Below the pieces are notes generated by a model, which saw only the letters and a program-made list of their open reading frames with translations, was not told where the DNA came from and did not search any database. DNA of 39,243 nucleotides from Chrysochromulina tobinii (Eukaryota; Haptophyta; Prymnesiales; Chrysochromulinaceae), in assembly GCA_001275005.1 (NCBI GenBank), contig JWZX01003383.1, positions 1-39,243 on the forward strand, read 5' to 3'. The translations under genes were made by a program, and so were the position numbers. Shown here in pieces: positions 1 to 9,598 of this stretch (position 1 is the first letter of the stretch; each line of letters starts with the position of its first letter).

Positions 1-1238
1 CTGAGCGCCTTGGAGCACAAGCTGCGGCTGGCGCACGAGAAGAGCGACAAGCTCAAAGAGGTGCGTGCCGCCGAGTGCCGCGGAGTGCAACTGAGTGCCA
101 CCGAGTGCCATGCCATTAATGACTCTCACCGTCCTCCTGTTCTCGTCTGACCACGTCTGAACAGGACGCGGCGAAGGCGGAGGAGGAGGCGAAGAAGGCA
201 AGGGAAGCGCGCGCCGCCGCCGAGGCTGCCCTCAAGAACGCAAAGCGGGACCTCAAGGCGGTGGCCGACCAGACGGCCGCGGCGCGCGCCAAGGAGGCCG
301 CAGCGAGGGAATCTCTCGAAGAGCGACGTGGGCAGCGGCAGCGCGCCTTTGCATGTGCGCAGCTCGCGGAGCTCGATCTGCCTCTCCTCCCCGCCGACGA
401 GGACGTGGACATGGGCGATGGCACCGCAACCACGGCCACTGCAGGCGGTAGGAGCGGCGGCAAGCACGGCAGTGCGGGCAAGCGCAAGCGTTCCGGCAGT
501 GCGGGCGCCGTCGCGGTCACCGGCGCGAGCCTCCTCGCGTCCGAACTGATGGCGAGTGAGCCGTTTGAAGCGAGCGCTCTCGTGGGCACTGGGACGCTCA
601 ACGGCGAGCCTGAGGTGGCGGATGAGGGCGCCCAGGGCAGCGCGAGCGCCGGAGCGGGCGGCGCGAGCGGCGGCGCGGCGGCGGGTTCGGAAAGGGTTCG
701 AGTCGACTTTTCGTCCCTCGACGCGCTCGAGCGTACCAGCAAGCCTGCGGACTTTGAGAAGCATCTTGGCGCCGAGATTTCGGAGGCGAGCCGCGCGATC
801 GACGCGATGACGCCGAACATGAAGGCGATCGAGCAGTATGAGGAGGTGCAGCAGCGGCTGCTCGAGGTGGAGACCGAGTACATGTACGACGCTGTCAAGG
901 CGAGCCAAAAGGAGGCCAACTCGAGCTTCCAGAACGCGCGCAATCAACGGTACTCCAAGTTCATGAGCTGCTTCAAGGTGATCTCCGAGTCCATCGACGA
1001 CAAGTACAAGGACCTGACGCAGACCAAAGGCGTCCTCGTGGGCGGCACGGCCTACCTGTCGATAGAGGACACGACCGAACCCTACCTGCACGGGATCAAG
1101 CACACGGCCATGCCGCCCGCGAAGCGCTTCCGCCCGATGATGGAGCTCAGTGGTGGCGAACGTACCGTCGCGGCGCTCCTCAAGTACGCCGCGATGCTGC
1201 TAAGCACGACGCCGGTGCACCTGATGACCACGGGATGA
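1..1238 (+). CDS. SMC1: SMC1-like cohesin subunit, C-terminal part, truncated at both ends
   Basis: Cohesin ATPase of the SMC family, which holds sister chromatids together in the nucleus. Only the C-terminal part is seen: a first exon (1-60) of coiled coil, a 104-nt intron (61-164, GTGCGT...ACAG, phase 0) and exon 165-1238, together about 377 residues. The exon runs from charged coiled coil through a Ser/Gly/Ala-rich stretch into the typical SMC1 block before the ABC head (RYSKFMSCF, EPYLHGIKHTAMPPAKRF) and the signature motif LSGGERTVAAL (from 1146). Family members continue with Walker B and the D-loop (FVLDEVDAALD-like). Here the frame ends about 20 residues after the signature and no such sequence follows downstream. 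A GTGCAC at 1215 could be a donor whose acceptor exon is absent. The gene is either broken, misassembled at the adjoining tandem repeat, or split by an intron whose last exon lies elsewhere. The family call is firm; intactness is doubtful. Confidence 0.85.
61..164 (+). other. Intron of the SMC1-like gene
   Basis: Donor GTGCGT follows codon GAG, and acceptor ACAG precedes GACGCG. Both flanking exons encode charged coiled coil in a single frame across a phase 0 junction. The first half consists of degenerate GAGTGCC-type short repeats (about 70-115). Confidence 0.8.
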
Positions 1239-1326
1239 CCACCTGATGACCACCCGATGACCGCCTGATGACTACCCGATGACCACCTGATGACGACTTG
1301 TGACGTCTGATGACGTTTGATGACGG
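1221..1326 (+). repeat. Tandem repeat of an about 11-bp CTGATGACCAC unit
   Basis: About ten degenerate copies of (C/T)(T/C)GATGACCAC, with alternating CT and CC starts that suggest a 22-bp higher-order unit. The last copies shorten to about 10 bp (CTGATGACGT). The array begins where the SMC1-like frame loses homology and runs through its stop codon. Confidence 0.85.
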
Positions 1327-1346
1327 CTGCCGCCTGTTGACCCCAG

Positions 1347-3573
1347 ATGTTCTCGTTTGTCAGGCACACGGACCGGGCGACGCTCGAGGCTTGCGGCGAA
1401 GCACGGTCTGTGCTCCTGGCCCAGCCCAGGGCGCCCGCTCTGCAAGAGAAGGCGCAACATCGAAACGACAAGCTCGTCGCAAGCGTCCTTCTCCAGCCCA
1501 AGCCGCTCAAGACGGCGCTCACGATGGAGCTGCACCTTCGTGGCGGCGGCGTCGGCGTCGGCAGCGGCAGCGGCAGCGGAAGCGGAAGCGGAAGCGGAAG
1601 CGGAAGTGGCAGCGGCCCCAAGCGCCTCAGAACGGACGACTTTGTGGCGAACGTCCAAGGTTCCATGCCATCGACTCATGCCCTGGACCCGCTTCAGATG
1701 CCACTCGTGCCAACGTCAGCCTCGCGGTTTGATCATGCGGCGTGTTGCGGCGGCTCCAGCGTCGTCAGCATGCGGGAGGTTATCGCCGAGGGGACCTGCA
1801 TCCCACACTTCAGGAGCAGCGTCAGCGCGCTCGTGAGGCTGAATCGCGCAGAGGGTAGCGGCCACCCTCGTATTGATGGCAGCGGAGTTGCTCCAGAGCA
1901 CAGCGACGCCGATCTCCTCGCCCTCGCAGCATTCTCCTCGTCATCTGAGCTGTCAGATGGAGAGGAGGAGGATAGCAGAGACCCCGCAGATGCAGCCATC
2001 CGTGACGAGATTGCGCAAAGGGCAAGTGCCCCTTGTGGGCACACACCGTGCCGGTTCGACGGCGCATGCTTTTCGCGCGATGCGGCCCACTGGCTGCGTT
2101 ATGCTCACCCGCGCGAGACCGTCAAGGAATATTGCCCAAACCTGGCCGCTGGCCGCCGCTGCTTCAACAAAGGCAGCGTGTGGGATGATCACAACAAGCT
2201 CTTCTCGCACGGGCCGCTGCCCAAGCGCCATCCAGGCTTTCCTTAAGGCTGCCCAGCCCCACGCAGCCACATCTGCACAAGATGATGCGCCGTCGGCCGG
2301 CAACGACACTTACCTTGTGCAGCTGCAGGCGATGACCGTACGCGAGCTCAAGGCGGAGGGTGCACGTCTGGGCGTCGACCTGAGTGGCTGCCTCGAGAAG
2401 GCCGAGCTCGTCGGGGCCCTTGCCGTGTCCCCACATGCGGCCCAGCAACACCGCCAGCAAGGCCACTCAGCAGCACCGTCGCCATCGCAGTCAGCGTTGA
2501 GGCCGGGCATACATCAACCCGCCTCGCAGCCTGCCGCACGACCGCCCGCTCGACCGCCAGCTCCGCAGACATGGGCCGGGCGGCCGATGCCATCCCTTCC
2601 GGACCGCGCGCTGGCCTCCACTAAGCTCGGCCAGCGCTTCGGTGCCAACCCGTTCTCGACGCTCGACGCCAAGCAGGGAGTGTGGCAGCAGCGCAAGAAG
2701 GAGTGGCATGCACTCTTCGACTCGAGCCTCGGACGCGACGATGACCTCCTGGGCCCCGGGCTGCGCAAGATGCTGCCGGAGTCTTCGAAGCTCAACGGCA
2801 CGAGCGTGTTCGATCCGGTGCTCATGGAGCAGCTGCTGGACTGGTACGTGCCCCGGCCGCTCCACCTCAGCGTGCGGCACCGTCCCGTTGTCGTCATCGA
2901 CCCGTTCGCTGGCGGCGTTGTACGCGGCTTCGTGGCAGCCGCCAAAGGCCTGCTGTACATCGGCATCGACGTCTCAACGGACCAGGTGGAGGCTAACCGC
3001 AAGCAGGTGGGCCCAGAGGGCAAGTGGGACTTTGCCTATCCGCCGTGCTGGATCTTGGGCGATGGCGAGGACATCGAGGCTCTCGTGACGACCGAGCTGC
3101 GGCGGCGGGGGCTCGAGCCTTGTGCAGACGCACTCATCTCCTGCCCGCCATACTACAACCTCGAGGAGTACAAGGGCGGGCGCAACGACCTGAGTGGTTT
3201 CCCATCGTACGGCGCGTTCCTCGCAAAGTACCAGCGCATCGTCACCAATGCGGTGAAGCTCCTACGGCCCAAGGCACTCAGCATCTTCGTTGTCGGCAAC
3301 GTGCGCGACAGCCGGACGCACGCCATGTACATGCTGCACACGGACACGGTGGCCGCCTTTAAGCAGGCGGGCTGCAGCGTGCACCAGGATGCTGTCCTCA
3401 TCACCGCCATCGGCACCGGCGCGATGCGAGCGACGCGAACCATGTCCGCTGGCGCGAAGCTGATCCCCACGCACCAGAACGTCGTTGTGACTGTCAAGGG
3501 CTCTGGCTTCACGCCCGCCGACGCACGTGCGCGAGGCGTGCGCCCCAATGCGGAGGGCTCGCAATCACAGTGA
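1347..3573 (+). CDS. PBZ-like zinc finger + SAP motif + phage-type DNA methyltransferase (two exons or two overlapping frames)
   Basis: The N-terminal frame (1347-2246) has a Gly-Ser microsatellite (1561-1616), an acidic stretch and, at 2049-2108, a C-x5-C-x6-H-x5-H finger like the poly(ADP-ribose)-binding PBZ finger; a second, less regular Cys/His cluster follows. The second frame carries a SAP-like DNA-binding motif (2332-2421, MTVRELKAEGARLGVDLSGC) and a Pro/Ala linker. It then shows a methyltransferase domain from about 2641: an NPFSTLDAKQGVWQQRKKEW block, SAM-binding motif I DPFAGG (2899-2916), catalytic SCPPY (3139-3153), and a C-terminal THQNVVVTVKG block. This block order is what I know from phage and prophage DNA methyltransferases (N6-adenine or N4-cytosine). 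The two frames can be joined by introns such as 2178-2235 or 2178-2247 (GTGTGG...AG, both frame-correct). A single-base shift or two separate genes remain possible. Such introns would remove the end of the second Cys/His cluster. The methyltransferase call is firm; the fusion is inferred. Confidence 0.7.
1561..1616 (+). repeat. GGAAGC/GGCAGC microsatellite coding for Gly-Ser
   Basis: Six-base units GGCAGC and GGAAGC repeat about nine times inside the N-terminal exon of the PBZ/methyltransferase gene. They encode alternating Gly-Ser, a flexible linker. Confidence 0.9.
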
Positions 3574-4756
3574 GGCTGCAGGGATGAGCGTTGTTCTTCA
3601 GTACTCGATCACAGATGTAGAAGCTAGTACGCGACGTTCATTTCCCGCCTGTCGCTACGCTAGGTACATCGCTTGAGCTGTGATACTCTGATAACCGTGC
3701 CCCCGATTACCTCTCGTGATGCTGCGTGCATCACTCCGTGGTTACCAGGTTAGCGAGGAAGTTGACACGCACACGAATACTAACCTTTTGGAACCCCACC
3801 CACACCTTTAAACTTCTTACCCTAAAGGCGCCGAATGCACGCCTGTCGCGGTTTTGATGGAGTCATTTCTTTCCAAACACCGAGAAGTTCTCGTCCGAGA
3901 AGCTCGTTTCCGCGCTGGTTCCGGCGACGCAGGCAAGCACGCCGGATCTTCAGCACGACGTAATGAAAAGTGTCGATGCCAACACCAGCTCGCCCAGAGC
4001 CGCGTTGAGTACCGGGTCAATCGAGAAGCTGCTGGCGGCTCTTAGGGGAGCATGGGGGCGCCAGTAGCTGCTCGTTCCGCGTCGCGCAAAACCGCCATTG
4101 CCTTGGCATCGACCCGCTGCTCTGAGAGCGTGCGCGCGCGAGGCTGACGGGCGTGGCAGCTGCCGCCTCGAGCTCATCGGGCACGGATGAAGGCGCTCTC
4201 GCCATGCTGCTCGTGCCGCGAGCCTCAGATTTTGAGCGAGTCGCCGGCACTGACCCCTCGCTGCCACGGCTGCAACGGGTGGAGGGAGACCATGAGACCA
4301 AACCCTTCCGAGCTCATCCTGTGCACCAAGGCCGCCTTCGATGAGTGCCGCCAGCTCCGAAAACCCTCCCTCTCCCAGCTGTGCTGATGTCTTCCCCTGA
4401 GCATTGATGGGTGGTGTTCTCAGCGCCCTCGGACAGGAGCATCTGGACGCATGGGGTTTGACACATGAACGCAGCAGCGATTAGTAGCGACCAGGTAAAA
4501 TTCCATGCAAGATGGGCGAGATGCAAAGAAGCCTCGAAGAGTTCAAGCTGAACGCGAAAGCGTGAATGGAGTTCGTGAAAAGCTGAAAACCCCGGGGAAA
4601 CCTCTAGTGGGTGATTGCACTAGTGGGAAACCATGTATGGTGCAAATGTTTGTCGTTTCGTCCGTCACCTTCCTTGCGTCGATCCGATCCTTTTTTCTCA
4701 CAACGAATCTGGAACAACTGTTTCGTCACGAACAGATCGAGCCGCGATTCACACGA
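3574..4756. other. Gene-poor stretch with two possible exon remnants
   Basis: No complete gene is recognised between the methyltransferase stop and PEX22. A frame open from 3858 to 4067 reads with balanced composition (for example SSEKLVSALVPATQ and STGSIEKLLAALRG), but it has a stop just upstream and an internal Met only at 3963. A second small frame, 4187-4387 (66 aa), holds two CxxC pairs (CCSC and CHGC). Either could be an exon of an unrecognised gene, a relic or chance. The part nearest PEX22 should hold that gene's promoter. Confidence 0.4.
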
Positions 4757-5398
4757 ATGGGACTCCTCTCATTTGTGCCAACGAGTTTGAGGCCGGTGGT
4801 GGTTGCGCTACTCGCCATCGTGGTGGTCATTTTGCTCCTCCGGCCGCGCAACAAGCCGGGCGAGGGCGGCGTTCACAACTCTCCAGGCCAGCAAGGAACC
4901 TCGTCCTCGTCCTCCGTCAGGTTGACCACGCGCGGCCCTGCCTTCAGCCTATCGACTGTGGGCACACTCCTCGAGTTTCGCGAAGGGCGCGTGCAGCTGA
5001 TTCCGGGCGCGGTCGATGCCCTGCGCCGAATCAGTGCTGTCGCGGATGTCTTCCTGGTCACGCAGCTGCCCAAAGACACAGATGAGCTCGAGACCGCCTC
5101 GCTCGAGACAATGGCACGCGCTGGCCTCTTCGATGCAGGTGCATGCGAACGGCACAAGACCATGTTCTGCAGCACCGAGGACGGGCGCCGCGCCATGGTC
5201 CGACAGCTTGCGCCCGCGATACATTTGGACACGAGCCCCAAGGTTCTCCGTTACCTCGCGCCGCACCTTGCGCGTGTCGTGTACGTGGACCCAACACGCA
5301 GTAAGATCGACGCCGATGACCCCATCAAGGGATCCAGTATCGACTCCGCGAGCAGCCTTGCCGAGTACGCGTCTATTTTCGCCCCGACCGCAGCGTGA
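4757..5398 (+). CDS. PEX22: Peroxisome biogenesis protein 22 (PEX22-like)
   Basis: Peroxisomal membrane protein that anchors and activates the ubiquitin-conjugating enzyme PEX4 on the cytosolic face, for recycling of the import receptor PEX5. The preferred start (4757) gives MGLLSFVP followed by one hydrophobic membrane helix (RPVVVALLAIVVVILLL) and a Ser-rich linker, the usual PEX22 layout. The C-terminal half matches plant PEX22: a Rossmann-like fold with GLFDAG, HKTMFCSTEDGR, VRQLAPAIHLDT and a final region on the level of the PEX4-binding part. An in-frame Met at 4505 would add 84 residues with no family support and would put the membrane helix inside the protein, so it is not preferred. 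Length (213 aa) is near the family norm. No PEX4 gene lies in the window; the E2 further right is of the UBE2H type. Confidence 0.8.
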   Translation: MGLLSFVPTSLRPVVVALLAIVVVILLLRPRNKPGEGGVHNSPGQQGTSSSSSVRLTTRGPAFSLSTVGTLLEFREGRVQLIPGAVDALRRISAVADVFLVTQLPKDTDELETASLETMARAGLFDAGACERHKTMFCSTEDGRRAMVRQLAPAIHLDTSPKVLRYLAPHLARVVYVDPTRSKIDADDPIKGSSIDSASSLAEYASIFAPTAA

Positions 5399-6048
5399 AC
5401 CTGCCCGCGTCACCCGCCTCTCTCAAGAGAGGTGTTATTTCCTCCGAGATCTAGGAGGTGGACGGGAATAGCCGAGCGAAGCGCACTCGAATCCGACCGG
5501 GCGCGGATTGGTGGATAGGGAAAGCCCTCTTACCCGCGTACCGGATACGCGCCCGTTCTTGCCGCGGTTTCTGGAAATTACGCCGCCGATCCGGCGCGAT
5601 AGAGGCGATAGCGCCGCGATAGCCCGCCACGATGCATATGGGCCGGATAAAATCGGTAAATCGCGTCATGGGTTTTACCGGCCGTAAAATTCCGTAGCCT
5701 TCTCGGCGTAATCTCGGGCCTGGAATCCAATCGTCTCCCCCAATAACTGTTTATATCCAAATTCCAATACCCGATTAATCGCCGCCGCGTCCGCCGAGCG
5801 CGCGTCCGGGCTCTGCCCGTGATAACGGTCGCTAGAACAGTGCTAGTTATCTGGTATGCCTAGTCTCACACTTGCGACGACTTCAAAGGACTTGTTCGGC
5901 GTCGCCCGTCGGCGCGTGGTCACGTCACTATTCGTGACCAAGTAGGTGCGATTAGCCGCGGAGCCGTAACGTCCGCGTGACGCAATGCAAACGTGTGAGC
6001 GTAGCCCCACCGGTCACGCCCGCGGCCTGGAGCTCTAGCACCATCTAC
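5399..6048. other. Convergent intergenic region, nothing recognised
   Basis: Lies between the 3' ends of PEX22 (plus) and the kinase gene (minus). It contains no long frame, no RNA gene and no clear repeat. Composition alternates between GC-rich and AT-richer parts. It must hold both transcript ends. Confidence 0.6.
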
Positions 6049-9000
6049 TCACATGAATTTTGTGGACTTGAGCATCTGAGCTGGAGATACGAAGCCAGAG
6101 GCCGAGCGGTCGGCGGCGGTGTAGGCTGCCTGGCTACGGCTGGCGGCAGTTGTGCGCTCGATGACGGAGACGGTGGAGGCCGAGCGGCTAGCAGCTGTTG
6201 AACGGTCGGCGACGGAGACGTGTTGGGAGTAGTTGCTACTGCTGCCTGCACGCCGCCGCTGCAGGAGTTCCTGCTGCTGCTGCTTCTGCCGGTTGGCAGC
6301 AGCAATCGCCAACTGCAGATCGCTCAGCATGGTCTCCTGCCCATTCGTCGCAGCTTTGTACATCTGGGGGACATCTGGCTCTGGCTTGGGAGGCAGGTGG
6401 GGGTGCAAGTGCGCCTGGTGCTCTCGTGCCGCCTCCTGTCGCGTCAGGAGCACCGCCCGCGCGAGGTGCTGCCGCCACTTGTCCTCGGTGGCCACACGTG
6501 CTGCCTCTGCTGCCTTGATGACCGATGCTTGGGCTTCCGCCTCGACCTTGGCGAGGGCGTTGGCAACCTCTTTCTCAATGCGCCCACGCCACTCCGCGTC
6601 GAGCTCGGATCGCAGCTTCAGCAGAGCCGCTGGCATCGTATCGGGAGGGGTAGTTGCATGGTGCGTTGCCTCGAGCTCGCCACGTGACGGCTCGAGCTCG
6701 CCGGAGCTGAGCTCTGAGCTCAGGATCGAGATCTCGGCGTTGTGCCGCGCGCGTAGCTGCTCGTGCTCGCGCTCGTGCTCGCCGATCAGCGCCGCCTCGA
6801 CCTCGCGCCGGAGGCGGAGCGTGGCCAGCTCGGCGTCGAGGGCCTCCACCATCGTCGAATCTCCTGGCGCCTCCCCCGTCAGCCTCTCCTGGAGCAAGTT
6901 GCAGTCTTCCTGCAGCGCCGCGAAGGCATGCTGGAGCCGCTGCACTTCCGCCTCGGCCCGTTGAAGCGACACCTCGAGGGCACTGCATCGGAGGCTCCCC
7001 TGCTGCCACTTGGCACGTAGCTCGCTTGCTTCCGCCTCGAGCACCTCAGTGCTCTGCTTGAGCTCTTCGGAGGTGCGCTCCGAGGCCGCAATCCGTTGCC
7101 GTTTCGTCTGGAGCTCGAGTCGGAGCTGCGCCTCGACGTGTTCAAGCTCGGCGATACGCTCGTCGCGGGAGGCGATCTCATGCAGCATCGGCGCCATCAG
7201 CTCGTCCACTTCACCCTGCTCGAGGCTCAGCTCGAGCCGCTCGCGCATCGGCGGGATCGCGTCATCATCGCTGGTCATCTCGGCGACAAGCCATGCCAAG
7301 CACGCTCGCTGAATCGCCGCTACGTCGACTGCGGCGGATGCAGTGAGTGCTCCTGCTGAGCTACCGGTACCTGCCGAGCTCGCCCGCTGGAGTGCAGCAC
7401 CCATACTGGTAGCAGCACCCGTGCCCCTCGCCTGCTCGAGCGTCGCATCTGTGTCACTCCAGACAGCGTCAAGCACGGCGCGGGTCACAAGGTGAGCTGC
7501 AATCTCCTCATCCAACCGCACATGCAGCTGAGCGACGTCCGCAGCGGCCAAGCCTGCCGCGGCCGCCTGCGCCTCTGTTGCCTGCTGCTGCGCCTGGGAC
7601 GTCTGCTGCTGCGCCTCAGCCAGAGCCTGCTGAGCACGGGCCAGCTCACGCATCGCCTCTGCACCGCGCTCGGAAGCGGCGGTCTCGGCTGCCCGGCTCT
7701 TGCGTAGTCGCTCGCGCATCGACTCGAGCTCGTCGGCTGCGGCGGCGAGCAGCACGCTCGCCGCGGCATGGCCCGGCGACTCTGTACCGGCACCGGCCCT
7801 CTTTGCTATGGGGCTGACAGGGTGCGAAGGCTCCGCGACAGCCGGCGGCGGCGGCAGGACGATCGCCCGAGAGCGGGGGGCAGAGCCGCCAGCAGCAGCT
7901 GCCAGCGGTGGGGGCGTCGAGAGCGAATCTTCGAGCCAACGGTCTTCGAGGATCTGCTTCGCCGTCAGGCGCATCGCTGGCGTCCGGTGGAGCAAAGCCA
8001 TAGTGAGCGTCCTCGCGCTGGCCGACACGGCAGTCCATGCGGTCGAGAGGAAGGGCACCTCACTCTCCACAGTGCGGATGGATGCAATGAGCTCAGGCAG
8101 CCCAACATCCTGCGACAGGGGAGTGCACGAATGAGCTCAGACATGGGAGCTCGGGCAGATCCTCAGGCCGATCCTGCTACGGGAGGGTGGAGGCATGCCG
8201 AGGCATGCCGACGCGTGGGAGGTGATGGGATGAGGGACAGCCCCCCCGCGCACTGTCCAAGGTGGAGTGGCCAAGATGGAGCGCGGGCGCACCTGATTCC
8301 AGGGCGACTCCCCACTAAGCATCACGTACAGCGTCACGCCCAAGCTCCAGCAGTCGCATTCGACGCCGTACGAGGGTGGCGCCGCAACGCCAAATGAGGT
8401 CTGGCCGCGGTACCAGGCCGCGACCTCAGGCGCCATGTAGAGCGGCGTGCCTCTGAAGCCGCTCAAGGAAGCTTCGCCTATCACGCAGCGCGCAGCTTCG
8501 CCAAAATCGACGAGGCGGCAACACCAGCTGCTGGACGGCCCGCTGCCGGTGCGCGCGAGTCCGACGTGCTCCGGCTTCAGGTCGCGGTGCGCCCAGCCGA
8601 GGCCGTGCAGATGGGCGACGGCCGTGGCCACCTGCCGGAAGAGCAACCGCCCGTCCTTTTCTTGTAAGCGCCCGCCACGCTCCTCGATGAGGGAGAGCAA
8701 GTCCGTGTCGATCGCGTCGAAGGTCAAGGCGATCTGCGATGGCGTGCACAGGATGCCATGCAGCTGGGAGATGTGCATGTGTGGCGCAATGGTGCGCAGT
8801 GCTCCGACCTCGGCGCAGGCTTTGAGGAGGGCGCGCTCCGACTCTCTGATCATCTCGAGATTGAGCACCTTGAGCACCACGTTAGCATCGTCCGAATGAC
8901 GCCGTGCTTGGTACACGGTGGACATCTGGCCCTCTTGACCGAGTTGCCGATGGATGACAACGGCCTCGGAAAGATGGCCGCAGCCTGTCGGGACTCCATC

Positions 9001-9240
9001 TGGCACATCGAGCAGACGCGCCACGAAGTCGGGCGCCAACTTCATCGATGCACGCAGCGCTGCCAGACGAGCCTGTGGCGTGCTTGGCTGCGCCGGTGAG
9101 GACTCTGCTGGTCGGCTCTCACTGCTTCCTGGCAGCCTCGGTCCAGGCGATGCAGGCACAGACGCCGCTGCTCTTCTTAGCGAGTGATCGCTCGGCGACG
9201 CTACGCTCGATGCTTTGCGCCGTCGAAAGAACGATGACAT
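6049..9240 (-). CDS. Serine/threonine protein kinase with long C-terminal coiled coil
   Basis: Two exons: 9240-8293 and 8109-6049, joined across a 183-nt intron (GTGCGC...CAG, phase 0). The N-terminal kinase domain shows a Gly-rich loop (LGQEGQMSTVYQ), the VAIK-type lysine (VVLKVL), catalytic loop HRDLKPEHV, DFG (DFGEAA), APE (YMAPEV) and DCWSLGVTLYVMLSGESPW. The C-lobe end (HRTPAMRLTAKQILEDRWLED) is supplied by exon 2, which confirms the splice. The rest of exon 2, about 600 residues, is Gln/Glu/Ala-rich coiled coil and ends with Ser/Arg-rich repeats (ADRSTAASRS, ERTTAASRS, ADRSASG). In the catalytic loop the metal-binding Asn of HRDxxxxN is His. CAMK-like by its C-lobe, but the subfamily is not assigned. 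A start at 9405 would add 55 residues. A role in cytoskeletal or centrosomal scaffolding is only a guess from the coiled coil. Confidence 0.8.
8110..8292 (-). other. Intron of the coiled-coil kinase gene
   Basis: Read on the minus strand, the donor is CAG|GTGCGC at 8293/8292 and the acceptor is CGCAG|GATGTTGG at 8110/8109. Removal joins the kinase ...SPWNQ block to DVGLPELIASIR and the rest of the C-lobe in one frame. Confidence 0.85.
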
Positions 9241-9598
9241 GGCGCTCCGGCTCGCCGCGAGCAGGGAGAGCCGAGGCTCCCATCGCGTGTGTGCAACTTG
9301 AAGACTGCAATGAATATTCTCGAATCTCGACTGCGCTGTGAAAGAAACCCCGCTTGCCATGGCTTGCCCGCTGTGTAGTGTGCGCCAGGTGTGCGCGCAC
9401 CACATTTAGCGGTCAGTGCCAATCAAAATCGTGATGAATCTAGATGAATCCTCCATGTGTTCATGTGGTAACCGTAACTACCGCCCGCCTGCCTTTGCAG
9501 TGGGTGACTGGGACCATGAACCATTGAACCACGAGGTGCTCTCACCGACTCTCGCTCTCGCTCTCTCGACCTTTACTCGACCTTCATTCGACCTTCAC
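9241..9598. other. Intergenic region with a small 11-bp tandem repeat
   Basis: Upstream region of the kinase gene and 3' flank of the GT61 gene, both on the minus strand. At about 9566-9598 three copies of TCGACCTT(T/C)A(C/T) follow a CT-rich run. No gene is seen. The part up to 9405 is in frame with the kinase and could be coding if the upstream start is used. Confidence 0.6.

Noticed and set aside
126-1103. Minus-strand open frames across the SMC1-like exon.
   Set aside because: Antisense shadows; the plus strand carries the clear SMC1 homology.
1347-1395. FSFVRHTDRATLE resembles, very loosely, the SMC Walker B/D-loop block missing from SMC1.
   Set aside because: The key Asp-Glu pair is absent, only scattered residues agree, and the following sequence has nothing of the SMC C terminus.
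4505-4756. Upstream extension of PEX22 by 84 residues.
   Set aside because: It has no family counterpart and would move the membrane helix away from the N terminus.
5399-6048. Looked for a transposon or RNA gene in the large gap between PEX22 and the kinase.
   Set aside because: No terminal repeats, transposase fragment or tRNA/5S-like promoter boxes were found.
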